Source of the DNA: Nodosilinea sp. E11
Lineage (GTDB): Bacteria; Cyanobacteriota; Cyanobacteriia; Phormidesmidales; Phormidesmidaceae
DNA: 64,000 nucleotides
Assembly (NCBI RefSeq): GCF_032813545.1
Contig: NZ_CP136520.1
Location: forward strand, 1,296,001 to 1,360,000
Reading direction: 5' to 3'
The notes below the pieces were generated by a model. That model was not told the origin of the DNA and ran no database searches. It saw only the letters and a program-made list of their open reading frames with translations. How positions within the stretch are numbered: the first letter of the stretch is position 1; each line of letters begins with the position of its first letter. Below are positions 47,781-56,600 of this stretch, piece by piece. A program made the translations under genes and the position numbers.

Positions 47781-49235
47781 CTAGTCCATATCGCTTTCTA
47801 AAGCCGCCGTGATCGCGGCCCTAGCATTGGCCTGAAATTCTTGAATGTTAACCCGGCGCAGCAGCACCACCGCCAGCACCATACCCATCGCCTGCACCAT
47901 AAAGACTAGCCCATAGGCCATAAACGTTTGAGAGGCCGGCACTTCGCCCGCGTGAAACAGACCCAAAAGCCCCCGGCCCAGATCGAGCACGCCGCCGCCC
48001 AGCACCGTGGCGCTTCCCCGAGCGATCGCCTGGGCCAACCCCCAGGCCCCAATAAAGGTGCCCGCCGTTTCGGCCACCGTCAGGTCGAGCATCAGCACGA
48101 TCGCCCCCAGGGTGAGCACCCCCGAGGCAATGCCAAAGCAAAACACCGCCCCTAGCAGCACCGGCGGTGCCCCGGTTAACCCCGAGAGGGTAATGCCCAG
48201 CAGGCTCAGGGCCGCCCAGCCGCAGCCAATGGTGACGGTGCGCTTTTTGCCAATCCGGGGCACCACCAACCATCCGGTGACGATGATCCCCAGCAGGGTA
48301 CCCATGCCAAAGGCGGCGTTGAGCTGGGTGGTTTCGGCAATGGTCATGCCAAAGACTTCGCCGCCGTAGGGTTCGAGAATGGCATCTTGCATGAACAGGC
48401 TGAGGCTGAGCACCAGCAAAAAGCCAAAGAACAGCCGAGTCTGGCGGCTGGCGGTGAGAATGCCCAGGGCCTGGGGCAGGGTAATGTTGTCTTCGCGTCC
48501 GGCGACCATGGAGCGCTGCGATCGCCGCGAATACTTGCGCTCAATGCCGACGGTGCTAAATATTGACAAGCCAATCACCACCGCTGGGGCCACCACAAAC
48601 AGCCGGTTCACCGACTGCTGCACCTGCTCAATCGGCGCATCGAGGTCAATGGGCCGCAGCACAATCGAGACGATGATTACCCCGGTGATAATACCCACCA
48701 TCAGCATGGCCCAGCCGATGCCCACCAGGCGCGATCGCGAGTCTTCATCGGATACATCGACCAGCAGAGCAGTAAAGGGGGTCGAGGTGGCACTCAGGGC
48801 CAGGCCGTAGACCGCAAACAGCAGCCCCAGCAGCCCCACCCAGGGGTATACCGCTGGCCCCCAGCCCGAGGTGGCCATGGCTTCGCCCAGTCGCCACACC
48901 ACCTGCACCGCGCAGAACGAGGTCACCGCCACCACCGAAATGCCGATCCAGATGTAGCCGCTGCGGTGGTAGCCCAGTAGCGGCTTAGAGTCAGACATTT
49001 GACCAAACCACACCCGCGCCGGGGCCATGAACTGGTGCACCGCAATGGTGCCCGCCGCAATCAGCGCTGGCACCTGGAGCTCCTCAATCATGATGCGGTT
49101 GAGCACCCCCAGGGTGAGCAACGACATAATGCCCAGGCCCATATTAAACACTCCCAGACGCAGCATAGTGGGAATGCCGAGGGTGGGCTTGGCCTCGGCT
49201 GCCGCAGCCGAGGGTGAGACATCTGGGCTTGTCAT
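47781..49235 (-). CDS. PucC/BCD-family MFS transporter
   Basis: 484 residues with about 12 helices. LGVFNMGLGIMSLLTLGVLN, APARVWFGQMSD...GYHRSGYIW and DVSDEDSRSRLVGIGWAM are signatures of the bacteriochlorophyll/chlorophyll delivery (BCD, PucC/LhaA) family. These proteins assist insertion of pigments into light-harvesting complexes in phototrophs. Substrate here is by homology. A mostly disordered 20-residue N-terminus precedes helix 1. Confidence 0.88.
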   Translation of the reverse strand: MTSPDVSPSAAAAEAKPTLGIPTMLRLGVFNMGLGIMSLLTLGVLNRIMIEELQVPALIAAGTIAVHQFMAPARVWFGQMSDSKPLLGYHRSGYIWIGISVVAVTSFCAVQVVWRLGEAMATSGWGPAVYPWVGLLGLLFAVYGLALSATSTPFTALLVDVSDEDSRSRLVGIGWAMLMVGIITGVIIVSIVLRPIDLDAPIEQVQQSVNRLFVVAPAVVIGLSIFSTVGIERKYSRRSQRSMVAGREDNITLPQALGILTASRQTRLFFGFLLVLSLSLFMQDAILEPYGGEVFGMTIAETTQLNAAFGMGTLLGIIVTGWLVVPRIGKKRTVTIGCGWAALSLLGITLSGLTGAPPVLLGAVFCFGIASGVLTLGAIVLMLDLTVAETAGTFIGAWGLAQAIARGSATVLGGGVLDLGRGLLGLFHAGEVPASQTFMAYGLVFMVQAMGMVLAVVLLRRVNIQEFQANARAAITAALESDMD

Positions 49236-49321
49236 AGTGGATGGAAAAACTCGTCAGAGGATAGTAATACCTTAGACCTTAATTGGCGGGCCGCAACGCT
49301 AGATGGCCCTAGAGCCTAGGG

Positions 49322-49350
49322 CAAAAAAGAACCCAGGTCAGGCCTGGGTT
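49322..49350 (-). terminator. Intrinsic terminator downstream of pstB
   Basis: On the minus strand an 8-bp stem AACCCAGG/CCTGGGTT with a 5-base loop is followed by CTTTTTTG, about 90 bases after the pstB stop. Confidence 0.88.
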
Positions 49351-49440
49351 GTCGAGTGTAAGGCTTTGTTTTTTTGAAAGTCGCTCAGGCATTGCTCTTA
49401 AGTCAGGCAACGTCCTGGGCCATGTTCCCAAGCGGTTACC

Positions 49441-50244
49441 CTAGCCGAAGCGACCCGACACGTAGTCGCGGGTAAACTGCTCGCGGGGGTTGTTAAACAT
49501 GGTTTCGGTGCGATCGAACTCGACTAGGTAACCGACCTTGCCGCCTTTCTCGGTCGGCTCAGCGTTGTAGAAGGCGGTGCGGTCAGACACCCGCGAAGCC
49601 TGCTGCATGTTGTGAGTAACGATGATGATCGTGTAGTCTTCCTTGAGCTGCTTCATGGTTTCCTCGATCTTGATAGTCGAGATTGGGTCGAGGGCCGAGC
49701 AGGGCTCATCCATCAAAATGACATCGGGCTGAACGGCGATCGCCCGAGCAATACAGAGGCGCTGCTGCTGACCACCCGACAGAGATAGGCCACTCTGCTT
49801 GAGTTTATCTTTGACCTCATCCCACAGGGCGGCCTTGCTGAGGGCGGTTTCGACCAGCTCATCCATATCGCCTCTGTAGCCGTTAATGCGGGCACCCCAG
49901 GCAATGTTTTCGTAGATCGACTTGGGGAAGGGGTTGGGCTTTTGAAACACCATGCCAACCTTGCGGCGCAGCTCTACGGCATCTACTCTGTCGGCGTAGA
50001 TATCTTCACCGTGGAAGGTGATTTTGCCTTCGACCCGGCAGGAGACAATCAGGTCGTTCATGCGATTGAAACAGCGCAACACGGTGCTTTTGCCACAACC
50101 CGAGGGGCCAATAAAAGCCACAATTTCGTTGCGAGGAATCTCTAGATCAACGTCACGAACGGCCAGGTTAGACCCGTAGTAGACCTGAAGGCTTTCGGCC
50201 TTAAGGGCCACATCGGTAGAAGGTGGAGCATAGGTGTTTGACAT
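49441..50244 (-). CDS. pstB: Phosphate ABC transporter ATP-binding protein
   Basis: 267 residues. Walker A is GPSGCGKST, the signature [10 protein letters not shown], Walker [14 protein letters not shown] and the switch His VTHNMQQ. The CSALDPIST sequence and the [15 protein letters not shown]-loop region are specific to PstB. It has its own terminator and the rest of the pst operon is not in the window, so this is either a detached copy or the operon continues elsewhere. A possible Pho box lies upstream. Confidence 0.95.
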   Translation of the reverse strand: MSNTYAPPSTDVALKAESLQVYYGSNLAVRDVDLEIPRNEIVAFIGPSGCGKSTVLRCFNRMNDLIVSCRVEGKITFHGEDIYADRVDAVELRRKVGMVFQKPNPFPKSIYENIAWGARINGYRGDMDELVETALSKAALWDEVKDKLKQSGLSLSGGQQQRLCIARAIAVQPDVILMDEPCSALDPISTIKIEETMKQLKEDYTIIIVTHNMQQASRVSDRTAFYNAEPTEKGGKVGYLVEFDRTETMFNNPREQFTRDYVSGRFG

Positions 50245-50634
50245 TTTGGCACCAGGGTCGCGCTAAAGTTCGAACAAGAACTCACCCCATAGTATTGCAG
50301 TCCGGACTCCGTTTAGGGTTAAGGCGAGACTAAGGGGTAGGGGCTTAAGATCCTTGAGGAGAGGCACCGTGAGGCCAATGCTCCGGCGCTGGCTTCAATC
50401 CAAAAACCTGTGAAAAAAACCTTAGAACGAGGAAAAATGCTCTGGTGCTGCTTTAAATCACTCAGTCGGCCTCTCCACAGGGTTGAAATGGCTGCTTAAG
50501 ATCACGGGCTAATCCCTAGCCAGCACCTAGGATAGGCGCATCACTCCAGTCTGGGCTTACTAATAAACATCTGACACAGACAGCCCTTCAGAGCCAGGCT
50601 TTGCGTTTTATTCTAGAAAGACAGGTAGGGTGTT
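50245..50634. other. Divergent intergenic region, 390 bp
   Basis: It holds the promoters of pstB and of the diguanylate cyclase gene. Apart from the Pho-box-like repeats listed separately nothing clear is visible. Confidence 0.4.
50316..50334 (-). promoter_or_regulatory. Candidate Pho box upstream of pstB
   Basis: On the minus strand CTTAGTCT (50327-50334) and CTTAACCC (50316-50323) are 8-bp repeats 3 bp apart, the spacing of the cyanobacterial PhoB-type (SphR) box. A third unit is missing in register, with CTTAAGCC 15 bases upstream as the nearest candidate. It lies about 70 bases before pstB. Confidence 0.35.
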
Positions 50635-52812
50635 GTGCTTCACTTAATTTTGCCGCTTGAGCCAGTGCCAAAACTTCCCCTCTACCGATCGCTAAGCCGT
50701 TTGCTTAGACCCTTTTCGCTCAAAACGGTTTTAGTAGCGGTGTTTGTGCTGCAAATTATCTCAGTAGTCGGGCTGCTGGGCTTTTTGACGTTCTATCTGG
50801 GCAGTTGGCCCGTGGCGTTGCTCAGCCTGGGGGCAATTAGCTGCTCAGTGGTGGTGGGGCTAGCGGTGGTGAACCGCATTTTGCAGCCCATTGCCCAGCT
50901 GCAGCGTGCCATTCAGGCTACAGCCGAGGGCAATTGGCAAACGCCCCTGCCGGTCAACAACCTGGATGAACTCGGCCAGTTGGCGCGGGCCTTTAATGGC
51001 ATGGGGGCCAAGCTGCGCGATTCGTTTACTGAACTAGAACATCTCAACGTTGAGCTGCAACACCTCAATAGGGAAATTCAGCGCAGTGAGCGACGATGGC
51101 GGCAGTTTCTAGACGGCATTCCGTTAGGCATTGCCGTGTACGATCGCCAGGGACAGATGGTGTTTGCGAGTCAGCAGGCTCGCATTTTGCTCTGTCTCGA
51201 AGACATGCCCTCGGTGCCGTCCCTCGCTTTAGAAGAGACCTTCATTGCCTACCGGGTCAACAGTGGCGATCGCTACCCCACGGCTGATCTCCCCATTGCT
51301 CAAGCCCTGCGAGGACAGGCTGGCTGGGCCGATGATCTTGAGCTGCGCCCCGGCAATCGACCCATCCCGATTGAGATGGCGACGACGCCGATTTTTGACC
51401 AAACGGGCCAGGTCGAATATGCGATCGCGGCCTTTCAAGACATCACTACCCGCAAGCAGGCCCAAACCCTACTGGCCAACTACAACCAAACCCTTGAACG
51501 CCAGGTGGCCGATCGCACCGCGGCCCTGCGCCAGGCCGAGGCCACCCAGCGGATTATTTTAGAGGCCATTCCCGATTTGTTGATGCGTTTATCGGGCGAC
51601 GGCGTATGTCTCGACGTGATGAACGCCGGATCGGTCGATCTGATCGTAGAGCCCAGCGCCCAGATTGGCCGACCAATGCATGAAGTGCTACCCGCCGATA
51701 TGGCTGCCGAGCGCATGCACTACATTCGCCTGGCCCTGCAAACCGGCCAGCCCCAGGTCTATGAGTATCAATTTCAAAACGCTAAGGGCTGGCACTACGA
51801 AGAGTCTCGCATTGTGACCAGCGGCCCCAATGAAGTGCTGGCCATTATCCGAGACATTACGGAACGCAAGCAGGCTGAGGCCGCAATTGCCAGCCAGCGA
51901 CAGTTTCTGCAAAATGTGATCGACAGCATTCCCAGCATTATTGTGGTCAAAGACCGCCATGGGCGGGTGAAAATGGCCAACCGAGCCAGCGCTGCTCTCC
52001 ACGGCATTACCCCCACCGATATGGTGGGCAAACTCGATACCGACTTCAACCCCAATATTTCGATCTCTGAGGCCGCCCAGCAGCACCACATTCACCAGCA
52101 GGTAATTGGAACCCAGGTGCCCTACCAGGGGGAGCAAGAGATTATCGACCGGGTGGGCACTCGACGCTGGTACCAGGTGGTGATTAGCCCCTTTCGAGAT
52201 ACTGGCGGCACCGTCAATGGCGTGATTACCAACTGCATTGACATCACCGATCGCAAGGGCATGGAAACGGCCCTCAAGACGGCTAACGAAAAATTAGGGC
52301 GGTTGGCTACCCTCGACGGGCTCACCCAGATTCCTAACCGTCGCCGCTTTGATCAATATCTAGAGCAAGAGTGGCAACGCCTGGTGCGCGAACAACAGCC
52401 CCTGTCGCTGATTATGTTTGATGTTGATTTTTTTAAGCCCTATAACGATTGCCTGGGCCACCAGCAGGGGGATGAGGCCCTGATTGCGATCGCAGCAGCA
52501 GCTACCCGCGCTGTAAAACGAGCCGCCGACCTGCTGGCCCGCTACGGCGGCGAAGAGTTTGCGGTGATCTTACCCAACACCCGCCGTGCCGGAGCCGAAA
52601 TTGTCGCCAAAGCCCTGCAAGCCGAAATTGCCGCCCTGCAAATCGCCCACCCTCAGTCACCCGTCAGCGACTACCTCACCATCAGCATTGGCATTGCCAG
52701 CGTAGTACCCACCACCGATCAATCGCCCGAAGACCTGATCGCCGCCGCCGATGCCGCCCTGTATCAGGCGAAGCGGAGAGGGCGCGATCGCTACTGGATT
52801 CGGCTCATTTAA
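50635..52812 (+). CDS. HAMP-PAS-PAS-PAS-GGDEF diguanylate cyclase
   Basis: 725 residues from GTG 50635 (AGGTAGGG upstream). Two helices (about 31-55 and 58-85) with little periplasmic loop, HAMP (about 83-137), three PAS domains (about 150-275, 300-412, 415-540; each followed by a D-I-T-x-R/E-K linker) and a GGDEF domain (about 555-725) with intact RYGGEEF active site and RxxD I-site (RAAD, five residues before). It should make cyclic di-GMP and be product-inhibited. PAS ligands are unknown. Confidence 0.93.
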   Translation: MLHLILPLEPVPKLPLYRSLSRLLRPFSLKTVLVAVFVLQIISVVGLLGFLTFYLGSWPVALLSLGAISCSVVVGLAVVNRILQPIAQLQRAIQATAEGNWQTPLPVNNLDELGQLARAFNGMGAKLRDSFTELEHLNVELQHLNREIQRSERRWRQFLDGIPLGIAVYDRQGQMVFASQQARILLCLEDMPSVPSLALEETFIAYRVNSGDRYPTADLPIAQALRGQAGWADDLELRPGNRPIPIEMATTPIFDQTGQVEYAIAAFQDITTRKQAQTLLANYNQTLERQVADRTAALRQAEATQRIILEAIPDLLMRLSGDGVCLDVMNAGSVDLIVEPSAQIGRPMHEVLPADMAAERMHYIRLALQTGQPQVYEYQFQNAKGWHYEESRIVTSGPNEVLAIIRDITERKQAEAAIASQRQFLQNVIDSIPSIIVVKDRHGRVKMANRASAALHGITPTDMVGKLDTDFNPNISISEAAQQHHIHQQVIGTQVPYQGEQEIIDRVGTRRWYQVVISPFRDTGGTVNGVITNCIDITDRKGMETALKTANEKLGRLATLDGLTQIPNRRRFDQYLEQEWQRLVREQQPLSLIMFDVDFFKPYNDCLGHQQGDEALIAIAAAATRAVKRAADLLARYGGEEFAVILPNTRRAGAEIVAKALQAEIAALQIAHPQSPVSDYLTISIGIASVVPTTDQSPEDLIAAADAALYQAKRRGRDRYWIRLI

Positions 52813-52876
52813 GACGCCAACCATCCCAGAGATTGCTTGTGAGGAGAATTAGAATTGCTGGGCTTAAATCGCTAAC

Positions 52877-53032
52877 CTAAAGCACTCGGCGGCCAGTTAA
52901 CAAGTTGTAGATCAGACCAATTACCGCTAAAACCAGCAGTAGATGAATTAAATTGCCACCAATGTTGATTGCAAAGCCCAACACCCAAAAGATAACAAGA
53001 ATTACAATAGCGGTCCAAATCAGATTTACCAC
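52877..53032 (-). CDS. lmo0937-type small membrane peptide
   Basis: 51 residues, start GTG 53030-53032 with AGAGGTG seven bases upstream (an in-frame GTG three codons earlier overlaps that site). The sequence is two helices: VNLIWTAIVILVIFWVLGF, then GGNLIHLLLVLAVIGLIYNL and a TGRRVL tail. This is the lmo0937/DUF5670 family pattern (W-x-I-x-V-I-L... GNLIHLLLV... TGRR). Function unknown, often stress-associated in other bacteria. Confidence 0.8.
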   Translation of the reverse strand: MVNLIWTAIVILVIFWVLGFAINIGGNLIHLLLVLAVIGLIYNLLTGRRVL

Positions 53033-53522
53033 GGGATTCACCTCTTTAAACTAAAGCTGCCTAGCCAATAGCTGGCTTGATATCAATGCTTATTCTCAAC
53101 GCTGCCAAAATAAGTTTGGAGATTATTTCAGCTCCACCCCCTAAGCTTTTGATAGCCATAGATTCATTAGAAAAGACATCAAAAACCTCAGACGTTCAAG
53201 CAATTAAACGTCTGTTTAGCAAGCATCTCGACTAGATTGGCTACAGGTCTAAAACAAATCGCTTGCCTTAGAAAATCAATTTGAGCGTAGCCCTGCAACC
53301 CTAGGATGCATGGTTTTTTAGCGCCAAGCATGATGCGCAAAGCTTAGCTGATCGCCCCCGACAATATCTTTATCTAGAGTATGAGTAATACTAAACTCGA
53401 CTCACAAAATTCCAAGTTGCAACCTATACCTTGTAGAGATTTGCAGTGCAATATCCCTACAAATCGGGGGTAGACAGCTAGGATTTGGTATAAGGTTGGC
53501 ATCCGAGTAGGGCTAAAGAGGT
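53033..53522. other. Intergenic region, 490 bp
   Basis: It contains CAGACGTT/AACGTCTG arms (53190-53213) and, at 53387-53493, MITE copy D. There is no ORF with support. Confidence 0.5.
53387..53493. mobile_element. 107-bp MITE family 1, copy D
   Basis: It opens TAATACTAAACTCGACTC and closes GGATTTGGTATAA (53481-53493). The core is TTGTAGAGATTTGCAGTGCA / ATATCCCTACAAATCGGGGG. It lies 30 bases after the pcrA stop. Confidence 0.8.
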
Positions 53523-55877
53523 TTACTCCGCCCGTTGTAGAGCAGAAATTTTCGGATCGATAATTTTGCGGCCCTGACCCTGAAAATGAATCGCCAAACA
53601 AATCTTATTGCCCGCCCCAAAAATGTGGGTCACCTCACCCGCCCCGTAGGATTTGTGCACCACCACATCGCCCACAGTCCAGTCTGACTCGTGGGCACCG
53701 CTGCCCGGTTTAGCGGCGGCCTCGCTCTTGTTGCGGGCTTCGCGCAGGGGGGTGCTCCACTTTTGGGGCATGCCTGTGCTGCTGTTGCCAGTAATCAAGT
53801 CGAGGGGCAATTCACCCAAAAACAGTGAGGGGCTGGCAGGTTCGCGATTGCCGTAGAGGCGGCGGGCGCGAGCGTGGGAGATAAACAGGCGCTCCTTAGC
53901 GCGGGTAATGCCCACGTAACAAAGGCGGCGCTCTTCTTCGGTGGCGGCGGGGTCTTCGAGCGATCGGTGGTTGGGAAACAGGCCCTGCTCTAGACCGACG
54001 AGAAACACGACAGGAAACTCAAGCCCCTTAGAGGAGTGGAGGGTCATCAGTGAGACGGCGTTTTTGCCCTCTTTGTTGTCGTCCATGTCAGAGGCGAGGG
54101 AAGCATTGGACAAAAATGCCAGGAGTGAGGGGTCGTCAACGTTTTCTTCTTCAAATTGCAGCACGGCGTTGTAAAGCTCTTGCACGTTGCCGAAGCGATC
54201 GTCGGCTTCGTCGGTGCCCTCGGCCTTGAGGGCGGCTAGGTAGCCGCTGTCTTCGAGTACCCCCTGAATGATCTCAGAGCCCTTTTGCTCATCGATGCCC
54301 TGGCGATATTTTTTGATGATGTCAGCAAATTCTAGTACGCCCTTAGACGATCGCCCGGCCAGGGTCTTCACCGAGGTTTCGTCGGCGAGAATTTCCCACA
54401 GGGGAATGCCGCCCAGGGTTTGGGTAGCCTGTTCGAGCTTGTCGAGGGTGCCCTTGCCGACGCCGCGCCGGGGCACGTTGATCACCCGCTTGAGGCTGAC
54501 GGTGTCGAAAGGGTTAGCGATCGCCCGTAAATACGCCAGCACATCTTTAATCTCGCGGCGATCGTAGAACCTCAGCCCCCCCACTACCTGGTAGGGAATG
54601 CTGTAGCGGGTCAGCACCTCCTCAAAGGCGCGCGACTGGGCGTTGGTGCGGTAGAGAATGGCAAAGGCACCCCAGTTGAGTTCTGGATGCTGAGTCTCTA
54701 GGTTGCGAATTTGGCTGACCACAAAGTCAGCCTCGGCATTTTCATCGTCGGCCCGATAGACGTAGATGCTTTCGCCCTCACCTCGGGTGGCCCGCAGCAC
54801 CTTGTCAATGCGCTCGGTGTTGTTTTCAATCAGGTGATTGGCAACTTCGAGAATATTTGAGGTAGAGCGATAGTTTTCCTCCAGTTTCACCATGGTGTGG
54901 GTGTCGTCGTCGGGCAGCCCGTCGCCAAAGTCATCCTGAAAGTTCATCAGAATGGTGAAGTCGGCAGCTCTAAAGGAATAAATCGACTGGTCTGCATCAC
55001 CAACGACAAAAACAGAGCGGTGATTCCAGTCTTTGTAAGTCGCGATCGACTCACCATTGGTGGCCAGCAGGCGAATCAGATCGTACTGGGTGCGGTTGGT
55101 ATCCTGATACTCATCTACCAAAATGTGGCGAAAGCGCTTGTGCCAGTAGGCCAGCACCTGCTCGTTCTGCTGAAACAGGTGCACCGGCATCAAGATCAGG
55201 TCGTCAAAATCGAGAGAGTTGTTTTCTGCCAGGGCCTTTTGGTAGAGGCGATAGACATCGGCGATCACTCGCCCCCGATAGTTAGGCTGCTCCCGCTCTA
55301 GGTCATCGGGCGTCAGGTTTTGGTTTTTGGCGTTGCTGATGGCGAAACGTACAGAGCGGGGGTTAAATTTTTTGTCATCGAGATTTAGGGTCTGGGTGAC
55401 GATGGTTTTGACTACGCCCTGGGCGTCAGACTCGTCAAAAATTGAGAAGTTTTTGGTCCACTGGTAGCCCGCCGGATGCTGGTATTTCTCAATGTCGAAG
55501 CGCAGAATGCGGGCACAGAGGGCGTGAAAGGTGCCAATCCACAGATGCTTGGTGATGGATTTATACACCTGGGATCTGAGCTTGGTCTGATCGTACGGGG
55601 GCAGCGCCGAGAGCGATTTGCCAAAGCGAGCCTGGGCATCTTGCTCGGCAAATAGCACCTCAATCCGCTCCTTCATTTCTTTGGCGGCCTTGTTGGTGAA
55701 GGTGACCGCCAAGATATTGTCGGGGTCGGTCTTGTGGGTAAGCACCAGGTTGGCGATGCGGTAGGTGAGCGCCCGAGTTTTGCCTGACCCGGCCCCAGCT
55801 ACCACCAGTAGCGGCCCACAGTAGTGCTCGACAGACTGGCGTTGGGCGGGGTTGAGCAGGGCGAGAAAGTCAGTCAT
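53523..55877 (-). CDS. pcrA: UvrD/PcrA-type DNA helicase
   Basis: 784 residues from ATG 55875-55877 (MTDFLALLNPAQRQSVEHY). The frame opens 13 codons earlier. Superfamily 1A motifs: Q-motif LNPAQRQSV, I AGAGSGKT, II VDEYQDTN, III VGDADQSIYSFRAAD, IV ENYRST, V LMTLHSSKGLEFP and VI YVGITRAKERL. The C-terminal tail with VGDVVVHKSYGAGEVTHIFG is the PcrA-type RNA-polymerase-interacting Tudor-like module. It acts in repair and replication-fork processing. Confidence 0.94.
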   Translation of the reverse strand: MTDFLALLNPAQRQSVEHYCGPLLVVAGAGSGKTRALTYRIANLVLTHKTDPDNILAVTFTNKAAKEMKERIEVLFAEQDAQARFGKSLSALPPYDQTKLRSQVYKSITKHLWIGTFHALCARILRFDIEKYQHPAGYQWTKNFSIFDESDAQGVVKTIVTQTLNLDDKKFNPRSVRFAISNAKNQNLTPDDLEREQPNYRGRVIADVYRLYQKALAENNSLDFDDLILMPVHLFQQNEQVLAYWHKRFRHILVDEYQDTNRTQYDLIRLLATNGESIATYKDWNHRSVFVVGDADQSIYSFRAADFTILMNFQDDFGDGLPDDDTHTMVKLEENYRSTSNILEVANHLIENNTERIDKVLRATRGEGESIYVYRADDENAEADFVVSQIRNLETQHPELNWGAFAILYRTNAQSRAFEEVLTRYSIPYQVVGGLRFYDRREIKDVLAYLRAIANPFDTVSLKRVINVPRRGVGKGTLDKLEQATQTLGGIPLWEILADETSVKTLAGRSSKGVLEFADIIKKYRQGIDEQKGSEIIQGVLEDSGYLAALKAEGTDEADDRFGNVQELYNAVLQFEEENVDDPSLLAFLSNASLASDMDDNKEGKNAVSLMTLHSSKGLEFPVVFLVGLEQGLFPNHRSLEDPAATEEERRLCYVGITRAKERLFISHARARRLYGNREPASPSLFLGELPLDLITGNSSTGMPQKWSTPLREARNKSEAAAKPGSGAHESDWTVGDVVVHKSYGAGEVTHIFGAGNKICLAIHFQGQGRKIIDPKISALQRAE

Positions 55878-56038
55878 CGGTAGCCGGTTAGGGTTTTTGC
55901 CTATTAAGTATGACACCCGGTGCCCTGAGAGGGTGAGCCGCCTGACTGTGAGCCTGGATTAAGCCCGATCTGAGGGCTGGGAATCACCCGGTGTGGCAAT
56001 GCAGCCTTGCTCCCAGATCGGGCACTGAACTGCCCTGG

Positions 56039-56416
56039 CTAACTCGATGAACTAGGGGTGCTGGCCGCAATTTGCCGCAACAGCAGAACTTGCCAATAAG
56101 GTATGGGGGCCAAGAGAACGGTGCCGCTGCCTTCAAAAATATTGACCAGAAATTCGCCAGAGGTCATCGACCCCAGCAAAGACTTCGTGGCTTGTTCGAC
56201 CCGATAGGTGATGGAGCCGGACCGGGCGATCGCAAAATTGCCGTCTACCACCAGACGGTCGTTTTGGAGTGTGACCGTTTCCACCGGCCCCTGGGCCACC
56301 ATCACCACCTTGCCGGTGCCTTTGACCTTGGTTTGAAACAACCCCTCACCGCCCACCAGACCGGTGACGAGTTTATTGCGTTCAGTCGAGACCTCAATGC
56401 TGCCGTCGCTGCTCCA
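56039..56416 (-). pseudogene. AIM24-family protein, truncated at the TnpB element
   Basis: 125 codons survive, beginning TGG AGC AGC exactly at the inferred end of the transposon. The order WSSDGSIEVSTERNK, GGEGLFQTKVKGTGKV, then VETVTLQNDRLVVDG and SGEFLVNIFEGSGTVLLAPI matches the C-terminal half of AIM24/TIGR00266 proteins. The N-terminal half is missing and is not found beyond the other end of the element. A GTG at 56356 could restart translation of 105 residues. I treat it as a pseudogene. Confidence 0.75.
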
Positions 56417-56600
56417 TTGACATCCTCACCACCCAATCGCTAGGCGATATGGGTGGTGATTCCTTGAGTCGCCCCAAAGATTTCCTGCTTCACAGCCAGC
56501 CAGCTAGACTGAGTGACCTCAGCCCCCGCCGCCTCGACTCCACAGGCAATTTCGACCACCCGTTGCCCACGGGCAGAAATAACTTGAGCCGCTGCCACAT
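56410..56600 (-). ncRNA. Predicted omega-RNA region of the tnpB element
   Basis: In known TnpB systems the guide scaffold overlaps the 3' end of tnpB and the right-end hairpin, and the guide is the flanking host DNA. Here that guide would start in the AIM24 remnant with TGGAGCAGCGACGGCAG. Placement is by analogy. The 5' limit is not visible. Confidence 0.4.
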
